Origin: Kiritimatiellia bacterium
Lineage (GTDB): Bacteria; Verrucomicrobiota; Kiritimatiellia; RFP12; UBA1067
Length of the DNA stretch: 41,166 bases
Direction of reading: 5' to 3'
Assembly: GCA_017463935.1 (NCBI GenBank)
Contig: JAFUEM010000058.1
Location: 1-41,166 of the forward strand
Translations under genes and position numbers: made by a program
The notes under the pieces: model-generated
Seen by the model: only the letters and a program-made list of their open reading frames with translations
Database searches by the model: none
Told to the model about the DNA's origin: nothing
In this document: in pieces, positions 14,928 through 22,805 of the stretch
Numbering within the stretch: position 1 is the stretch's first letter
How the letters are laid out: the number at the start of each line of letters is the position of its first letter

Positions 14928-15089
14928 GAGGACGTGATGCGCGACGAGACTGCCGACGGCATCCCCTGCGCGGAGTGCGGATGCCGCCATTCCTACGTGG
15001 TGCGGACGGTGAAGATGGGCGAAGTCGTCCGCCGCACGAGGAGGTGCCGGAACTGCGGCAGGGAGTATTACACGACCGAATCTTCATAG
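14901..15089 (+). CDS. Zinc-ribbon protein, NrdR/Ogr-like
   Basis: The 62-residue product has two Cys pairs, CAECGCRHSYVVRT (23-36) and RRTRRCRNCGREYYT (45-59). This is the layout of the NrdR N-terminal zinc ribbon (CPxCG...RRRRxCxxC...F/Y-T), without the ATP-cone. Small zinc-ribbon proteins such as P2 Ogr/Delta activate late phage genes. The gene lies directly before a 200-base region full of dyad symmetries, so a DNA-binding regulatory role is plausible. That function is an inference. The start overlaps the terminase stop. Confidence 0.7.
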   Translation: MAKNRRKVYEDVMRDETADGIPCAECGCRHSYVVRTVKMGEVVRRTRRCRNCGREYYTTESS

Positions 15090-15093
15090 CGGT

Positions 15094-15116
15094 CTACTGT
15101 AAAATTGATACAGTAG
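15094..15116. promoter_or_regulatory. Perfect dyad CTACTGTA-N7-TACAGTAG
   Basis: An eight-base perfect inverted repeat with a seven-base spacer AAATTGA lies five bases after the zinc-ribbon stop. The same core CTGTA-N7-TACAG recurs at 25295-25317 in the opposite orientation, and with a changed spacer inside two coding sequences (1079, 5307). It resembles a LexA- or repressor-type operator, although the LexA spacing of enterobacteria is one base shorter. Confidence 0.6.
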
Positions 15117-15130
15117 ATTTTCCCGTCCAG

Positions 15131-15147
15131 CTGTAAAATTGACACAG
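15131..15147. promoter_or_regulatory. Imperfect second copy of the CTGTA dyad
   Basis: CTGTAAAATTGACACAG lies 14 bases after the first dyad. It is identical to the core of that copy except for one base in the right arm. The centre-to-centre distance of 34 bases is a little over three helical turns, fitting two regulator dimers on one DNA face. Confidence 0.55.
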
Positions 15148-15228
15148 TAGAATCAGGGACGGACCGATGCCGGATGCCTCGTTGGCGGCTCCGCGCACGG
15201 CTGAAATGCGGCATGGATGGCGCAAATG

Positions 15229-15287
15229 TGCTACATATAGCAGCAAGCCCCTTTTCTCGCCTCTTGACATCGCGTATCATATACGCG
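15229..15287. promoter_or_regulatory. Two further palindromes before the gpW-like gene
   Basis: TGCTA-CATA-TAGCA (15229-15242) and CGCGTATCATATACGCG (15271-15287, seven-base arms with a three-base centre) lie just upstream of the ATG at 15290. A TTGACA box at 15264-15269 overlaps the approach to the second palindrome, but no -10 element sits at normal spacing. The start codon has no clear ribosome site, so this region may control transcription or translation of the head genes. Confidence 0.5.
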
Positions 15288-15289
15288 CG

Positions 15290-15529
15290 ATGGCAGAAAA
15301 CCAGACAGACAGAACGCCCGAAAGAGGCGTGAGCGATTCCGAGTTCGCGGAGGCAGTGGCGAACCCTTCCTCGTTTTCCGTGGACGGGCTTTCGCAGACG
15401 AATCGCCCCCTCTCGGAGCTGATCGCGGCCGACAAGTACCTGCGCAAGCGCGCGCTGGCCGGACGCCGCCGCCATCCCCTGGCGGGCATGGTGTCCCACC
15501 TGATACCGCCCGGGACCTGCGACCGCTGA
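15290..15529 (+). CDS. gpW-like head-tail connector protein
   Basis: The 79-residue protein has FSVDGLSQTNRPLSELIAAD (28-47) followed by KYLRKRALAGRRR. This matches the pattern of lambda gpW and related small connectors (a short beta strand with DG, then a helix). The position between terminase and a lambda-type portal is exactly that of gpW. The start at 15290 is preferred to 15167 because the 15167 extension crosses the operator-like region, although neither has a strong ribosome site. It probably stabilises packaged DNA and provides the platform for tail attachment. Confidence 0.65.
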   Translation: MAENQTDRTPERGVSDSEFAEAVANPSSFSVDGLSQTNRPLSELIAADKYLRKRALAGRRRHPLAGMVSHLIPPGTCDR

Positions 15530-15543
15530 AAGGAGCCGAAGGA

Positions 15544-17085
15544 ATGGCGAAGAAACACCAGAGAACGTCTTTCGAGGGTGTGCAGGTAAGCGCCAAGTTC
15601 GACAACGCCCGCCGCACGCCCGACACGGAGTCACTTTTCCGCAACGTCGACTCGCTGGCGATGATCGCCGCGCTCGACCCGACGACGCGCCGGACAATCC
15701 GCGACCGTGCGAGGTACGTCGTCCTCAACTGCCCGTACGCATGGGGCATGCTCGACACGCACGCCTCGTACGTCGTGGGCTCGTGGGTGTCCGCGTCGTT
15801 CCCGCGCGGCGGAGTGCCGAAGAAGGTGCGCGACAAGCTGGTGCGCGACTTCGACGCGTGGGCGCTCAAGGTGGGGCTGTGGGAGAAGTTGCGCACGATG
15901 GTCAGGGCGAAGACCACGGACGGCGAGGCGTTCGCCGTGTTCTTCACGGATCCGACGATCACGGACAGGAAGAACCACGTCAAGCTGAACCTCGCCGTGA
16001 TCGAGTGCGACCGCGTGGAGTCGTGGACGGAGACGGTCACCCGCGAGAACGAGAGGGACGGCATCCGCTTCGACCCCTACGGCCACCCGACGGAGTACCG
16101 CATCCTGAAGTACCACCCCGGCGACTACCGCGTCAGCATCAAGAACCGCAAGGGCGAGTGGACGAAGGCGGCGAACGTCATCCACTACTTCGACATGCTG
16201 CGGCCCGAGCAGGTGCGCGGCGTCTCCGACTTCGTGTCCGCGCTGGAGATTCCGGCGGACCAGAAGTCGTACCGCTCGTCCGTCACCACGAGCGCGATCA
16301 ACGCGGCGAACATCAGCGGCGTGCTCGAGACCGACCTCGTGCCGGAGTGCTTCGACGATGAGGACGCGTCTATCGGCAAGTGCGCGATGGAGGTCAAGCC
16401 GAACACCGTCTTCAGGATGCAGCGCGGGGCGCTCCTCACCATTCCGGAGGGGTGGAAGATACACCAGCTCCAGGCGCAGCAGCCGACGTCCCTGTACCCC
16501 GATTTCGTGAGGTCTCTGATCGCGGAGATGGCACGGTGCCTCTCCATGCCGGTGAACATCGCCATGTGCGACAGCTCCCAGCACAACTTCGCGAGCGCGA
16601 AGATCGACCACACGGTGTATGGCGACAAGATCAACTCCATCCGCTCCACGCTCGCCACGAAGGTGCTCGACCGCATCTTCTTCAATTGGCTGGAGGAGTA
16701 CGCCATCAGGGAGAGCATCGACGAGAAGACGATGGACGCGCTCGCCGACGTCGAGTGGCTGTTCATGGCAAGGGGCAATGCGGACGTGATGAAGGACGCG
16801 GCGGCCGACAACACGCGGCTCGGGAATGCCTCGCTCTCGTACGAGACCCTTTACGCCAAGGACGGCAAGGACTGGAAGCGGGAGGTCCGTCAGGCCTTGT
16901 CCGAGCGCGCCCAGATGCTGGCGTGGTGGCGCGAGGAGTGCAAGACGAACGGACTCCCCGAGGAGACGCCCTGCCCCTTCTTCGCGAAGGACGCGGGGGC
17001 GGCGAAGCCCGCGCCGACCGAAGACCAGGTCGAACACGAATCGCAGAGGAACCGGAACCCGAACAACCGGGCGAAGGCGAATTGA
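15544..17085 (+). CDS. Portal protein, lambda gpB family
   Basis: The 513-residue protein shows lambda portal family features: an N-terminal RRTIRDRARYVVLNCPYAWG (about 49-68) with the typical R-x-R and N-P-Y residues, VVGSWVSASF after it, and VIHYFDMLRPEQVRGVSDF around residue 212-230. A C-terminal proline- and glutamate-rich tail follows. AAGGAG and GAAGG lie upstream of the ATG. Portal dodecamers form the DNA entry vertex and contact terminase during packaging. The stop codon is embedded in a conserved TTGACGG...GGAGG block that leads into the capsid gene. Confidence 0.9.
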   Translation: MAKKHQRTSFEGVQVSAKFDNARRTPDTESLFRNVDSLAMIAALDPTTRRTIRDRARYVVLNCPYAWGMLDTHASYVVGSWVSASFPRGGVPKKVRDKLVRDFDAWALKVGLWEKLRTMVRAKTTDGEAFAVFFTDPTITDRKNHVKLNLAVIECDRVESWTETVTRENERDGIRFDPYGHPTEYRILKYHPGDYRVSIKNRKGEWTKAANVIHYFDMLRPEQVRGVSDFVSALEIPADQKSYRSSVTTSAINAANISGVLETDLVPECFDDEDASIGKCAMEVKPNTVFRMQRGALLTIPEGWKIHQLQAQQPTSLYPDFVRSLIAEMARCLSMPVNIAMCDSSQHNFASAKIDHTVYGDKINSIRSTLATKVLDRIFFNWLEEYAIRESIDEKTMDALADVEWLFMARGNADVMKDAAADNTRLGNASLSYETLYAKDGKDWKREVRQALSERAQMLAWWREECKTNGLPEETPCPFFAKDAGAAKPAPTEDQVEHESQRNRNPNNRAKAN

Positions 17086-17117
17086 CGGACAGTCCAAACA
17101 TGGAGGAATGAAACATG
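17082..17117 (+). promoter_or_regulatory. TTGACGG...TGGAGGA gene-junction block, copy 1
   Basis: TTGACGGACAGTCCAAACA is followed by TGGAGGAA and then the ATG at 17115. The portal stop codon TGA is bases 2-4 of the block. Three related blocks occur at 25452, 30085 and 35332, each with the ATG 32-34 bases after the first T. The block combines a stop codon, a conserved GGTCC-type middle and the ribosome site. Confidence 0.65.
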
Positions 17118-19016
17118 CCACCTGAAAAGATAGCAGAACTCATGAAGAAGCCGCTCGTCGCGACGGGCGTTGTCTCTCTCGTCGCCGAGAAGGACGCCGA
17201 GGGCAAGCCCGTGGAGGGCAACAAGAAGATGACGATCACCGCCTACAACGGCGGGATGATGAAAGTCGGCTGGGGCTACCCGGTCGGCATCGAGTTGTCC
17301 GGCCTGAAGTGGCGCGAGGACAACGCCGTGCCGATCCTGTGCCAGCACAAGACGTATTCGATCGACGCGATCTGCGGACAGGCGACGAAGGTGTCGCACG
17401 ACGGGAAGACGCTCACCATCGACGCGGACTTCATGCCCGTGTCGCAGGACGCGAAGAAGGTGCACGAGCTGGCGAAGGCCGGCTTCAAGTTCCAGGCGTC
17501 CGTGGGTGTGTCCGCGAGCGACGTCATCTTCATCGAGGCGAATCAGTCCTACAAGCTGAACGGCGCCGAGGTCAAGGGCGAGTGCTACATCGTCCGCGCA
17601 GGCGTCCTGAATGAAGTTTCCATCGTCCCGCTGGGGGCCGATGGCTCAACCCAGACGGCGATCTCCGCCGCCGCTAACCAAGGAAAGGAGGGCGTAATGC
17701 CCGAAGACAAGAACAAGCCGGTGGAGGGCGCACAGCCTGCCGCCGCAACCGTGGAGGCGGCGCAGACCGCAGAGCGCGAGCGCGTCGCTTCCCTCATCAC
17801 CGCGTGCAAGGGGCACGAGGACATCCTGGCTCAGGCCGTCAAGGAGGGATGGACCGCCGAAAAGGCGGAGCTGGCCTGCCTCAAGGCCGAGAAGGAGGAA
17901 GCTGAGAAGGCGAAGAAGCAGGCCGCGATCGAGGCGTCGCGCCCCGGCGCGCCCGCCATCATCAACCTTCAGGCTTCCGCGTCGCACGACGCCAAGACCG
18001 TCGTCGCCGCCGCCTGCATGGGCGCCGCGATGAAGGACAAGGATCTGGAGGCGCAGTGCAAGGGCGTCGACCTCGACGCGGCGCACGACCTCAAGATCAC
18101 CCGCCTCAGCGACATCTTCGCCGCGTTCGGCATCCAGTACCGTCCGGGCGACAACGAGAGCATGGAGAAGGCGCTCCGCGCCGCGTTCTCGAACGCGAAC
18201 ATCCCGAACGTCCTATCCAACGTCGCGCACAAGTTCGTGATGGCCGGATTCGGCGCAGTGGGCGACGACTGGCGCAAGGTGTCCCGTCCCGTCTCGGTCG
18301 TGGACTTCAAGGAGGTCAAGGGCGTGCGTCTCGTCATGGGCGGGGTGCTGAAGCCGCTCGCCAAGGGCGGCGAACTCCAGCATGTCGATCTTTCGGACGA
18401 CACGCGCGCGCTCAAGGCCGCGACGAAGGGGTCCATCGTGGGCATTACCCGCGAAGACCTCGTCAACGACGACCTTTCCGTCCTCTCGCTCGTCCCGGAG
18501 CGCTTCGGCCAGATGTCCGGCCGCACCATCAACAAGGACGTGTTCGGCAAGATCTCGACGACCGCTTCCGACTACGGCGCGAACACCACGGGCGCGCTTT
18601 CGCTCGACGCCCTCGCCGCCGCGTATGCGCTGGCGATGACGATCAAGGACGGCCAGGGCGATCCGCTCGGCACGCTCCCCGACAAGATTCTCTGCTCGCC
18701 GTCGAGCTTCATTCTCGCGAAGGGAATCTACCAGTCGGAGCACATCGTGAACGGAGCCGGCAAGAGCGCGCGCGACAACGTGATGCGCAACATGCTGGAG
18801 CCGGTCACGTCGCCGTACCTCTCGGGCACGACCTACTGGCTGTTCAACTCGACGTTCCCGCTTGTGGACGTCGCGTTCCTGAACGGACGGCAGACGCCCG
18901 TCATCGAGACGGCCGACGTGGACTTCACCCAGCTCGGGATCCAGATGCGCTGCTACTTCGACTACGGCCCGAGCAAGGGCGAGACGAAGGCGGCGCTCAT
19001 CTCGACCGGCGCGTAA
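17115..19016 (+). CDS. Fused prohead protease and major capsid protein
   Basis: The 633-residue protein has an N-terminal HK97/S78-type prohead protease domain. Candidate catalytic residues are His78 in VPILCQHKT and Ser129 in FQASVGVSA, and the family motif LNEVSIVPLGAD lies at about 168-179. A charged Ala/Glu-rich scaffold-like region covers about 195-275 (AEKEEAEKAKKQAA), and the major capsid domain fills the rest (RLVMGGVLKPLAKGGEL, ITREDLVNDDLSVL). A nested start at 17697 can make the scaffold-capsid part alone. The fused protease should cleave the scaffold region during maturation. GGAGGA seven bases upstream sets the 17115 start. Confidence 0.88.
   Translation: MPPEKIAELMKKPLVATGVVSLVAEKDAEGKPVEGNKKMTITAYNGGMMKVGWGYPVGIELSGLKWREDNAVPILCQHKTYSIDAICGQATKVSHDGKTLTIDADFMPVSQDAKKVHELAKAGFKFQASVGVSASDVIFIEANQSYKLNGAEVKGECYIVRAGVLNEVSIVPLGADGSTQTAISAAANQGKEGVMPEDKNKPVEGAQPAAATVEAAQTAERERVASLITACKGHEDILAQAVKEGWTAEKAELACLKAEKEEAEKAKKQAAIEASRPGAPAIINLQASASHDAKTVVAAACMGAAMKDKDLEAQCKGVDLDAAHDLKITRLSDIFAAFGIQYRPGDNESMEKALRAAFSNANIPNVLSNVAHKFVMAGFGAVGDDWRKVSRPVSVVDFKEVKGVRLVMGGVLKPLAKGGELQHVDLSDDTRALKAATKGSIVGITREDLVNDDLSVLSLVPERFGQMSGRTINKDVFGKISTTASDYGANTTGALSLDALAAAYALAMTIKDGQGDPLGTLPDKILCSPSSFILAKGIYQSEHIVNGAGKSARDNVMRNMLEPVTSPYLSGTTYWLFNSTFPLVDVAFLNGRQTPVIETADVDFTQLGIQMRCYFDYGPSKGETKAALISTGA
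17697..19016 (+). CDS. Nested start: major capsid protein without protease
   Basis: An in-frame ATG at 17697 (residue 195 of the fusion) is preceded by AAAGGAGGGCGTA, the best ribosome site in the head region, inside a coding sequence. It would yield a 439-residue scaffold-capsid protein starting MPEDKNKP. Nested genes of this type are known for lambda C/Nu3 and other phages, and they solve the need for many more capsid than protease subunits. Independent initiation is inferred from the ribosome site. Confidence 0.6.
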   Translation: MPEDKNKPVEGAQPAAATVEAAQTAERERVASLITACKGHEDILAQAVKEGWTAEKAELACLKAEKEEAEKAKKQAAIEASRPGAPAIINLQASASHDAKTVVAAACMGAAMKDKDLEAQCKGVDLDAAHDLKITRLSDIFAAFGIQYRPGDNESMEKALRAAFSNANIPNVLSNVAHKFVMAGFGAVGDDWRKVSRPVSVVDFKEVKGVRLVMGGVLKPLAKGGELQHVDLSDDTRALKAATKGSIVGITREDLVNDDLSVLSLVPERFGQMSGRTINKDVFGKISTTASDYGANTTGALSLDALAAAYALAMTIKDGQGDPLGTLPDKILCSPSSFILAKGIYQSEHIVNGAGKSARDNVMRNMLEPVTSPYLSGTTYWLFNSTFPLVDVAFLNGRQTPVIETADVDFTQLGIQMRCYFDYGPSKGETKAALISTGA

Positions 19017-19024
19017 TGCGATCA

Positions 19025-19075
19025 CGGCGCGGCGGGGCCGCCACACGACCCCCTCGTGAAGGTTCCGCCGCGCCG
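19025..19075 (+). other. Perfect 11-bp stem-loop between capsid and decoration genes
   Basis: CGGCGCGGCGG (19025-19035) is exactly complementary to CCGCCGCGCCG (19065-19075), with a 29-base loop. No T tract follows. It lies just after the capsid stop and before the decoration gene, where phages often place mRNA-stabilising or attenuating hairpins. Confidence 0.6.
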
Positions 19076-19110
19076 ACTTCTGAAACATCCAATCGAAAGG
19101 AAAACTGAAA

Positions 19111-19464
19111 ATGGCAATCAGCAAGACTTCTGCGGTGTTCCGCAAGAACGGCCAGACGCGCGACATCACCGCCACGGCGAACATCGCGGCTGGCGACATC
19201 AAGATCGTGGATGGCCTCATGTGCATGGCGCAGTGGCCCATCGCGAACGGCGAGACGGGCGTGCTGAAGGTTCTCCAGCGCGGCGAGGTGGTCGAGATCA
19301 CGACCAACGAGGCCATCGGCGCGACAAACGCGGGAGTGGCGATCTACGTCACGTCGGCGGGGCTTGTCTCGAAGTCCGACGCGTCGGGCGCGAACAAGCT
19401 GCTCGGCTACACGGCCAAGGCCGTCGCGGCCGGCGACCTGACCTTCGAAGTCGTCTGCGCGTAA
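19111..19464 (+). CDS. Capsid decoration protein, DUF2190-like
   Basis: The 117-residue protein starts behind GAAAGGAAAA. It is a small beta-rich protein rich in Gly, Ala, Thr and Val. Motifs such as ITATANIAAGDIKIV (18-32), GETGVLKVLQRGEVVEIT and ANKLLGYTAKAVAAGDLTFE match capsid-stabilising proteins of the DUF2190 group. The position immediately after the capsid gene supports this. It would add to the outer surface of the expanded head. Confidence 0.7.
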   Translation: MAISKTSAVFRKNGQTRDITATANIAAGDIKIVDGLMCMAQWPIANGETGVLKVLQRGEVVEITTNEAIGATNAGVAIYVTSAGLVSKSDASGANKLLGYTAKAVAAGDLTFEVVCA

Positions 19465-19484
19465 AGCGAGGGGGACGCGAACCG

Positions 19485-20075
19485 ATGCGCAAGCCGAGCG
19501 AATACCTGCCCGCCGCGGTGAGGGGGCTTCGGAGCCGTCTGATGCCGGACTGCTCCATGCTCCTCTGCCACGCCGGGCGGTCCGCCGTGGTGACGCGCGT
19601 CGGCTCGCTGTCCAGAGGCGAGGACGCGCTGACCGATTCGGACCTGAGCGAGGGCGTCCGCGTCGTCGCCCTCGCGATCGACTTCCCCGAGCTGTCGAAG
19701 GGAAGTCTCGTGTCGCTGTCCGGGAAGCGTCGCATCGTGACGAGCGCGAGGACGGATCCAGCCGCCGCCTCGATGGTGGTGGGCATGTCCGCCGCAATGG
19801 ACGACGTGCGCGTGGCGTACTCTCGCCCGGGTACGAAGATTCGCTTCCCGCTTGACGCGCTCGCCGTCGAGAGCGACGTCATCGAACCGGTCTCCGACGC
19901 GTTCGCGCCCACGGCGAGCCGCGCGTGGTTCGTGGCCGTGAGCGCGGACCAGTGGACGGAGCCGACGGGGCCGCAGGTGGGCGACGCGCTCACGCTTGAC
20001 GGCGCGAACCTGCGCGTGGCGTCGGTGGCGAAGCGCGACGGGTTCTGGATTCTCACCGCACGGGCGAGGAGGTGA
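19485..20075 (+). CDS. Head-tail joining protein candidate
   Basis: The 196-residue protein follows the decoration gene. GAGGGGG is the ribosome site and the ATG at 19485 is preferred to the upstream frame from 19056. It is a mixed alpha/beta protein with a C-terminal small beta barrel-like part (VGDALTLDGANLRVASVAKR, then DGFWILTARAR) typical of head-tail adaptor or stopper proteins. Position between decoration and gp10-like proteins supports a connector role. No motif is decisive. Confidence 0.55.
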   Translation: MRKPSEYLPAAVRGLRSRLMPDCSMLLCHAGRSAVVTRVGSLSRGEDALTDSDLSEGVRVVALAIDFPELSKGSLVSLSGKRRIVTSARTDPAAASMVVGMSAAMDDVRVAYSRPGTKIRFPLDALAVESDVIEPVSDAFAPTASRAWFVAVSADQWTEPTGPQVGDALTLDGANLRVASVAKRDGFWILTARARR

Positions 20076-20079
20076 CGTG

Positions 20080-20814
20080 ATGCCGGCCGCGATAGCCTTC
20101 GAGTGCGAGGTTTCGGAACGCGGGATAGCCGACTTCATCAAGGCGCTTTCCCGCTACCAGCGCGAGACGCAGAGGGACATGCGCTCGGCGCTCCGCTCCG
20201 TGACGATAGACCTCATCCGATCGCTCCGCGCGAGAACGCGCAGGTCGAGGAAGTTCATCGACCGCATGGAGATTTCAAAGTCGTACCTGCCGCCGAAGTG
20301 GATCAAGCGCGGGCACAGCGGCAGACCGCTCCGCCGGATGCAGCTCATGCGCTGGGGCAATGGCACGAACTGGCTCGACCACCGCTACGTCTACGGCGGC
20401 GAGTACGTGCGCGGGCCTAAGGGCGGACAGAGGGTACGCCCCTTCTCCGAGGCGCAGATGCGCAGGGAGGCGCAGAGGAACTACGGCCAGATACGGAACT
20501 GGGGGCTTGCCAAGAAGTCGTGGGGATGGTTCATGAAGTCGCTGTTCCACGCCTCGATGCAGGACGAAAACCCGAAGGCGCTCATCAAGCCGGGAATGGT
20601 GGACGGCGGCATACAGGAGTTCCGCGAGGTGCTGCCGGACGGAACCGTGGACAGAATGGCGCCCGTGAGGTGCGATATCGACATCGTGAACCGGCTGGAG
20701 TACATCAGGAAGGCGATGCCGCCGGGGGTGTTCGCCATCGCCGTGCAGAAGGCGACAAATCTCATCAACCACAAAATCAACGCAGGGCTGAAGTCGCGGA
20801 GGTTCGGGACATGA
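20080..20814 (+). CDS. Tail-completion/minor tail protein, HK97 gp10-like
   Basis: The 244-residue protein begins after GAGGAGG and GTG; the ATG at 20080 fits spacing best. The N-terminal part (FIKALSRYQRETQRDMRSAL and a following Arg-rich stretch) resembles gp10-like neck/tail-completion proteins with long amphipathic helices. The C-terminal part is longer than the usual 130-150 residues of that family, so an extra domain may be present. Overlap by ATGA with the next gene. Confidence 0.5.
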   Translation: MPAAIAFECEVSERGIADFIKALSRYQRETQRDMRSALRSVTIDLIRSLRARTRRSRKFIDRMEISKSYLPPKWIKRGHSGRPLRRMQLMRWGNGTNWLDHRYVYGGEYVRGPKGGQRVRPFSEAQMRREAQRNYGQIRNWGLAKKSWGWFMKSLFHASMQDENPKALIKPGMVDGGIQEFREVLPDGTVDRMAPVRCDIDIVNRLEYIRKAMPPGVFAIAVQKATNLINHKINAGLKSRRFGT

Positions 20815-21275
20815 GCAGACTTTCGGCAAGCGCCTCTCTGGAGGCGAAGATTCTTTCCACGCTTCGGGCGATCGCTCCGGGCGTCCGCGCCGTGGGGCTT
20901 CTGGAGGTCGCGGACGCGGGTACGCAGAAGGACGAGGACATGACCGCGCTCCAGGTGCGCGTCTACAATTTCGCGCAGACGAACGAGGCGTTGCCGGCAT
21001 TCATCGCCACCGTGGAGGTTCGGCTGAACGTGGAGCAGGCCGAGAGCGCGAACGGCGGAGTGTTTTTCGAGAGCCACGAGGCGGTGTCCCTATGGCTGGA
21101 GCGCATCATGCTTTCCGACGCCTGCGCCGAGCTGTCCACCGACGAGGTGGACGTGGACGGGTTGCAGCGCGTCGGGGACGACAAGGACTTCGACACGATG
21201 GACGGCGTGTGGTTTGCCGTCTGGAACCTGACCCTTTCGGGTCGAATCAAACAGGAGACAACAGACAATGAGTAA
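20811..21275 (+). CDS. Tail terminator candidate
   Basis: The 154-residue protein overlaps the previous gene by ATGA and ends eight bases inside the tail tube gene start. Its fold pattern, an N-terminal helix, a central beta sheet (PAFIATVEVRLNVEQAES) and a C-terminal strand (FAVWNLTLSGRIKQE), is that of small tail-terminator proteins. Such proteins cap the tube and always sit directly before the major tail gene. The assignment rests on position and size more than on a motif. Confidence 0.5.
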   Translation: MSRLSASASLEAKILSTLRAIAPGVRAVGLLEVADAGTQKDEDMTALQVRVYNFAQTNEALPAFIATVEVRLNVEQAESANGGVFFESHEAVSLWLERIMLSDACAELSTDEVDVDGLQRVGDDKDFDTMDGVWFAVWNLTLSGRIKQETTDNE

Positions 21276-22077
21276 TCCAACGTTCAATTCGGGCATCGAC
21301 TATTGGGCGCTTGAAAACGCGACGTCCAACGCGGTGAAGGTCAAGTCCTCGCGCGAGAACCCGTCGAAGCAGTCTACGTCGGGTCCGAACAGCTTCGACG
21401 ATCCCGCCGTGGTCGATTCCTGGGGCGAGACCGCGGAGCCGTCCGCCGAATACGAGGTGGTCGCAGCCCTTTCCCACACCCTCGCGGCGCCGAAGATCAC
21501 TTTGGGCGACCTGGTGGCGGCGGCATCCTCGCAGATCGAAATCGACGGCACCGCCGTGCCTCTGGTGAAGGGCTCGCTCCGCATCAGCACGCAGGCGGGA
21601 AGCGCGCCGACAATTTCCGTGTCGGGTCGTGCGGTGCAGACCGGCGCGACCGCACTGCGCAAGTACATCCCGCCCGCGTTCTCGCTCACGCCGCGCCACA
21701 GGGCGCAGGACTTCCTCGGCCTCTGCACCGTGAAGAAAGGTTCGAATGTCGCGGACGACAAGACCGACTACGGCTACAGCTCCATCAATGGCGAGTTCCC
21801 CATCGAAATAACCCTTTCGCAGCCGAAGGGCGTCACCGCCGGATACGACCTGCATGGCAACATGGCGACGGTCGACTTCACGATGAACTGGTATCTTTCC
21901 ACGAAGCCGACGATCGAGCTCGTCAACTCGCTCACGCTCAAGGTGTCGAGCGCGGCCAACGGCACGACCACAGTCAAGCCCACCATGTCGAATCCCGTGG
22001 CGAAGGAGAATCCCGAGGGCGGGTACACACAGTATACGTGGACCGTCTCGTTTCCGTTCATCGGCTTTGAGGTGTAG
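21268..22077 (+). CDS. Major tail tube protein
   Basis: The 269-residue protein is beta-rich with many Thr, Ser, Val and Gly (VKGSLRISTQAGSAPTISVS, KVSSAANGTTTVKP) and lacks signal or membrane segments. Size, composition and position upstream of the chaperone and tape-measure genes fit the tail tube subunit. The start ATG at 21268 follows an AGGAGA site within the preceding gene. It should polymerise around the tape measure. Confidence 0.65.
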   Translation: MSNPTFNSGIDYWALENATSNAVKVKSSRENPSKQSTSGPNSFDDPAVVDSWGETAEPSAEYEVVAALSHTLAAPKITLGDLVAAASSQIEIDGTAVPLVKGSLRISTQAGSAPTISVSGRAVQTGATALRKYIPPAFSLTPRHRAQDFLGLCTVKKGSNVADDKTDYGYSSINGEFPIEITLSQPKGVTAGYDLHGNMATVDFTMNWYLSTKPTIELVNSLTLKVSSAANGTTTVKPTMSNPVAKENPEGGYTQYTWTVSFPFIGFEV

Positions 22078-22088
22078 GAGGGGCGCGG

Positions 22089-22805
22089 ATGGTCGCAGAT
22101 CTGGCGAGAGGCGATTTCGAGGACATGCGGGCGGAGGGGCTGAACCCGACGCTCGACGACTTCGACAGGCTGAACCAGCTCGCGCTGCGGCTGGAGGACG
22201 GGCCGGAGACGACGCCCGCGAATCATCCGCGCATCGGCTGGGCGGGCGACGTGCCCTTCCACGAGCCGACTGCATGCGCCATCATGTGGCTGCAGGACTA
22301 CGCCGCGCACGTGAAGTGCGACGCCGAGACGAGGCAGACGTTCTTCTATTTCGCGTGCGCACATGCGACCGACCCTTCCGCGTTCAACGCTCTGGAGACG
22401 CCGCGCCAGATCGAAAAGGCCGTCAAGAGGTGGCTGCGCTCCGTCCCCTGCACCGAACGCGAGATGGCGCGCGCGTGCCACTACGCCACATGGGGCTACG
22501 ACGACGCCGTGGCCGCGCCGTCGCCAATGAAACTGGAGTATCTGCGCCGTTCCGGCAAGTCTGCCGCGGCGGCCAACCTGGAGCGGCTGGAGCGCGTCAT
22601 GGCCGGAGCAGCCTCGTCCTGCGGACTGTCGTATCTCGACCTCATGGCGCAGACCCCTTCGCGGCTGAATGCGCTCGTGGTGGCCGCGCAGGTGGAGGCG
22701 GGCGCCACCGTGTCGCGCGACATGGCGAAGGCCCAGACCGAATACACGATGACGCTTGCGGAAATCCGCAGACGGCTTGAGGCGGAGAAGCGCGATGGCA
22801 AGTGA
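22089..22805 (+). CDS. Tail assembly chaperone candidate
   Basis: The 238-residue helical protein lies directly between the tail tube and the tape measure, the usual site of the tail assembly chaperones. It has a repeated helical layout (MWLQDYAAHVKCDAETRQTF, AVKRWLRSVPCTEREMARAC) and a charged C-terminal helix. No separate frameshifted G/GT pair was recognised; the product appears to be made from one frame. GGAGGGGCG is the ribosome site. The final codons overlap the start of the tape measure. Confidence 0.45.
   Translation: MVADLARGDFEDMRAEGLNPTLDDFDRLNQLALRLEDGPETTPANHPRIGWAGDVPFHEPTACAIMWLQDYAAHVKCDAETRQTFFYFACAHATDPSAFNALETPRQIEKAVKRWLRSVPCTEREMARACHYATWGYDDAVAAPSPMKLEYLRRSGKSAAAANLERLERVMAGAASSCGLSYLDLMAQTPSRLNALVVAAQVEAGATVSRDMAKAQTEYTMTLAEIRRRLEAEKRDGK

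Noticed and set aside
14901-15089. Complete NrdR repressor
   Set aside because: Only the zinc ribbon is present; the ATP-cone domain is missing, so the product is a separate small protein.
15094-15116. Enterobacterial LexA box
   Set aside because: The arms resemble CTGT...ACAG but the spacing is nine bases, not eight, and there is no SOS gene downstream.
15167-15289. Earlier start for the gpW-like protein
   Set aside because: The extra 41 residues are Cys/Arg-rich, unlike the family, and cover the palindrome cluster.
15264-15292. Sigma-70 promoter TTGACA before the gpW-like gene
   Set aside because: No acceptable -10 sequence at 16-18 bases; TATCAT is only five bases away.
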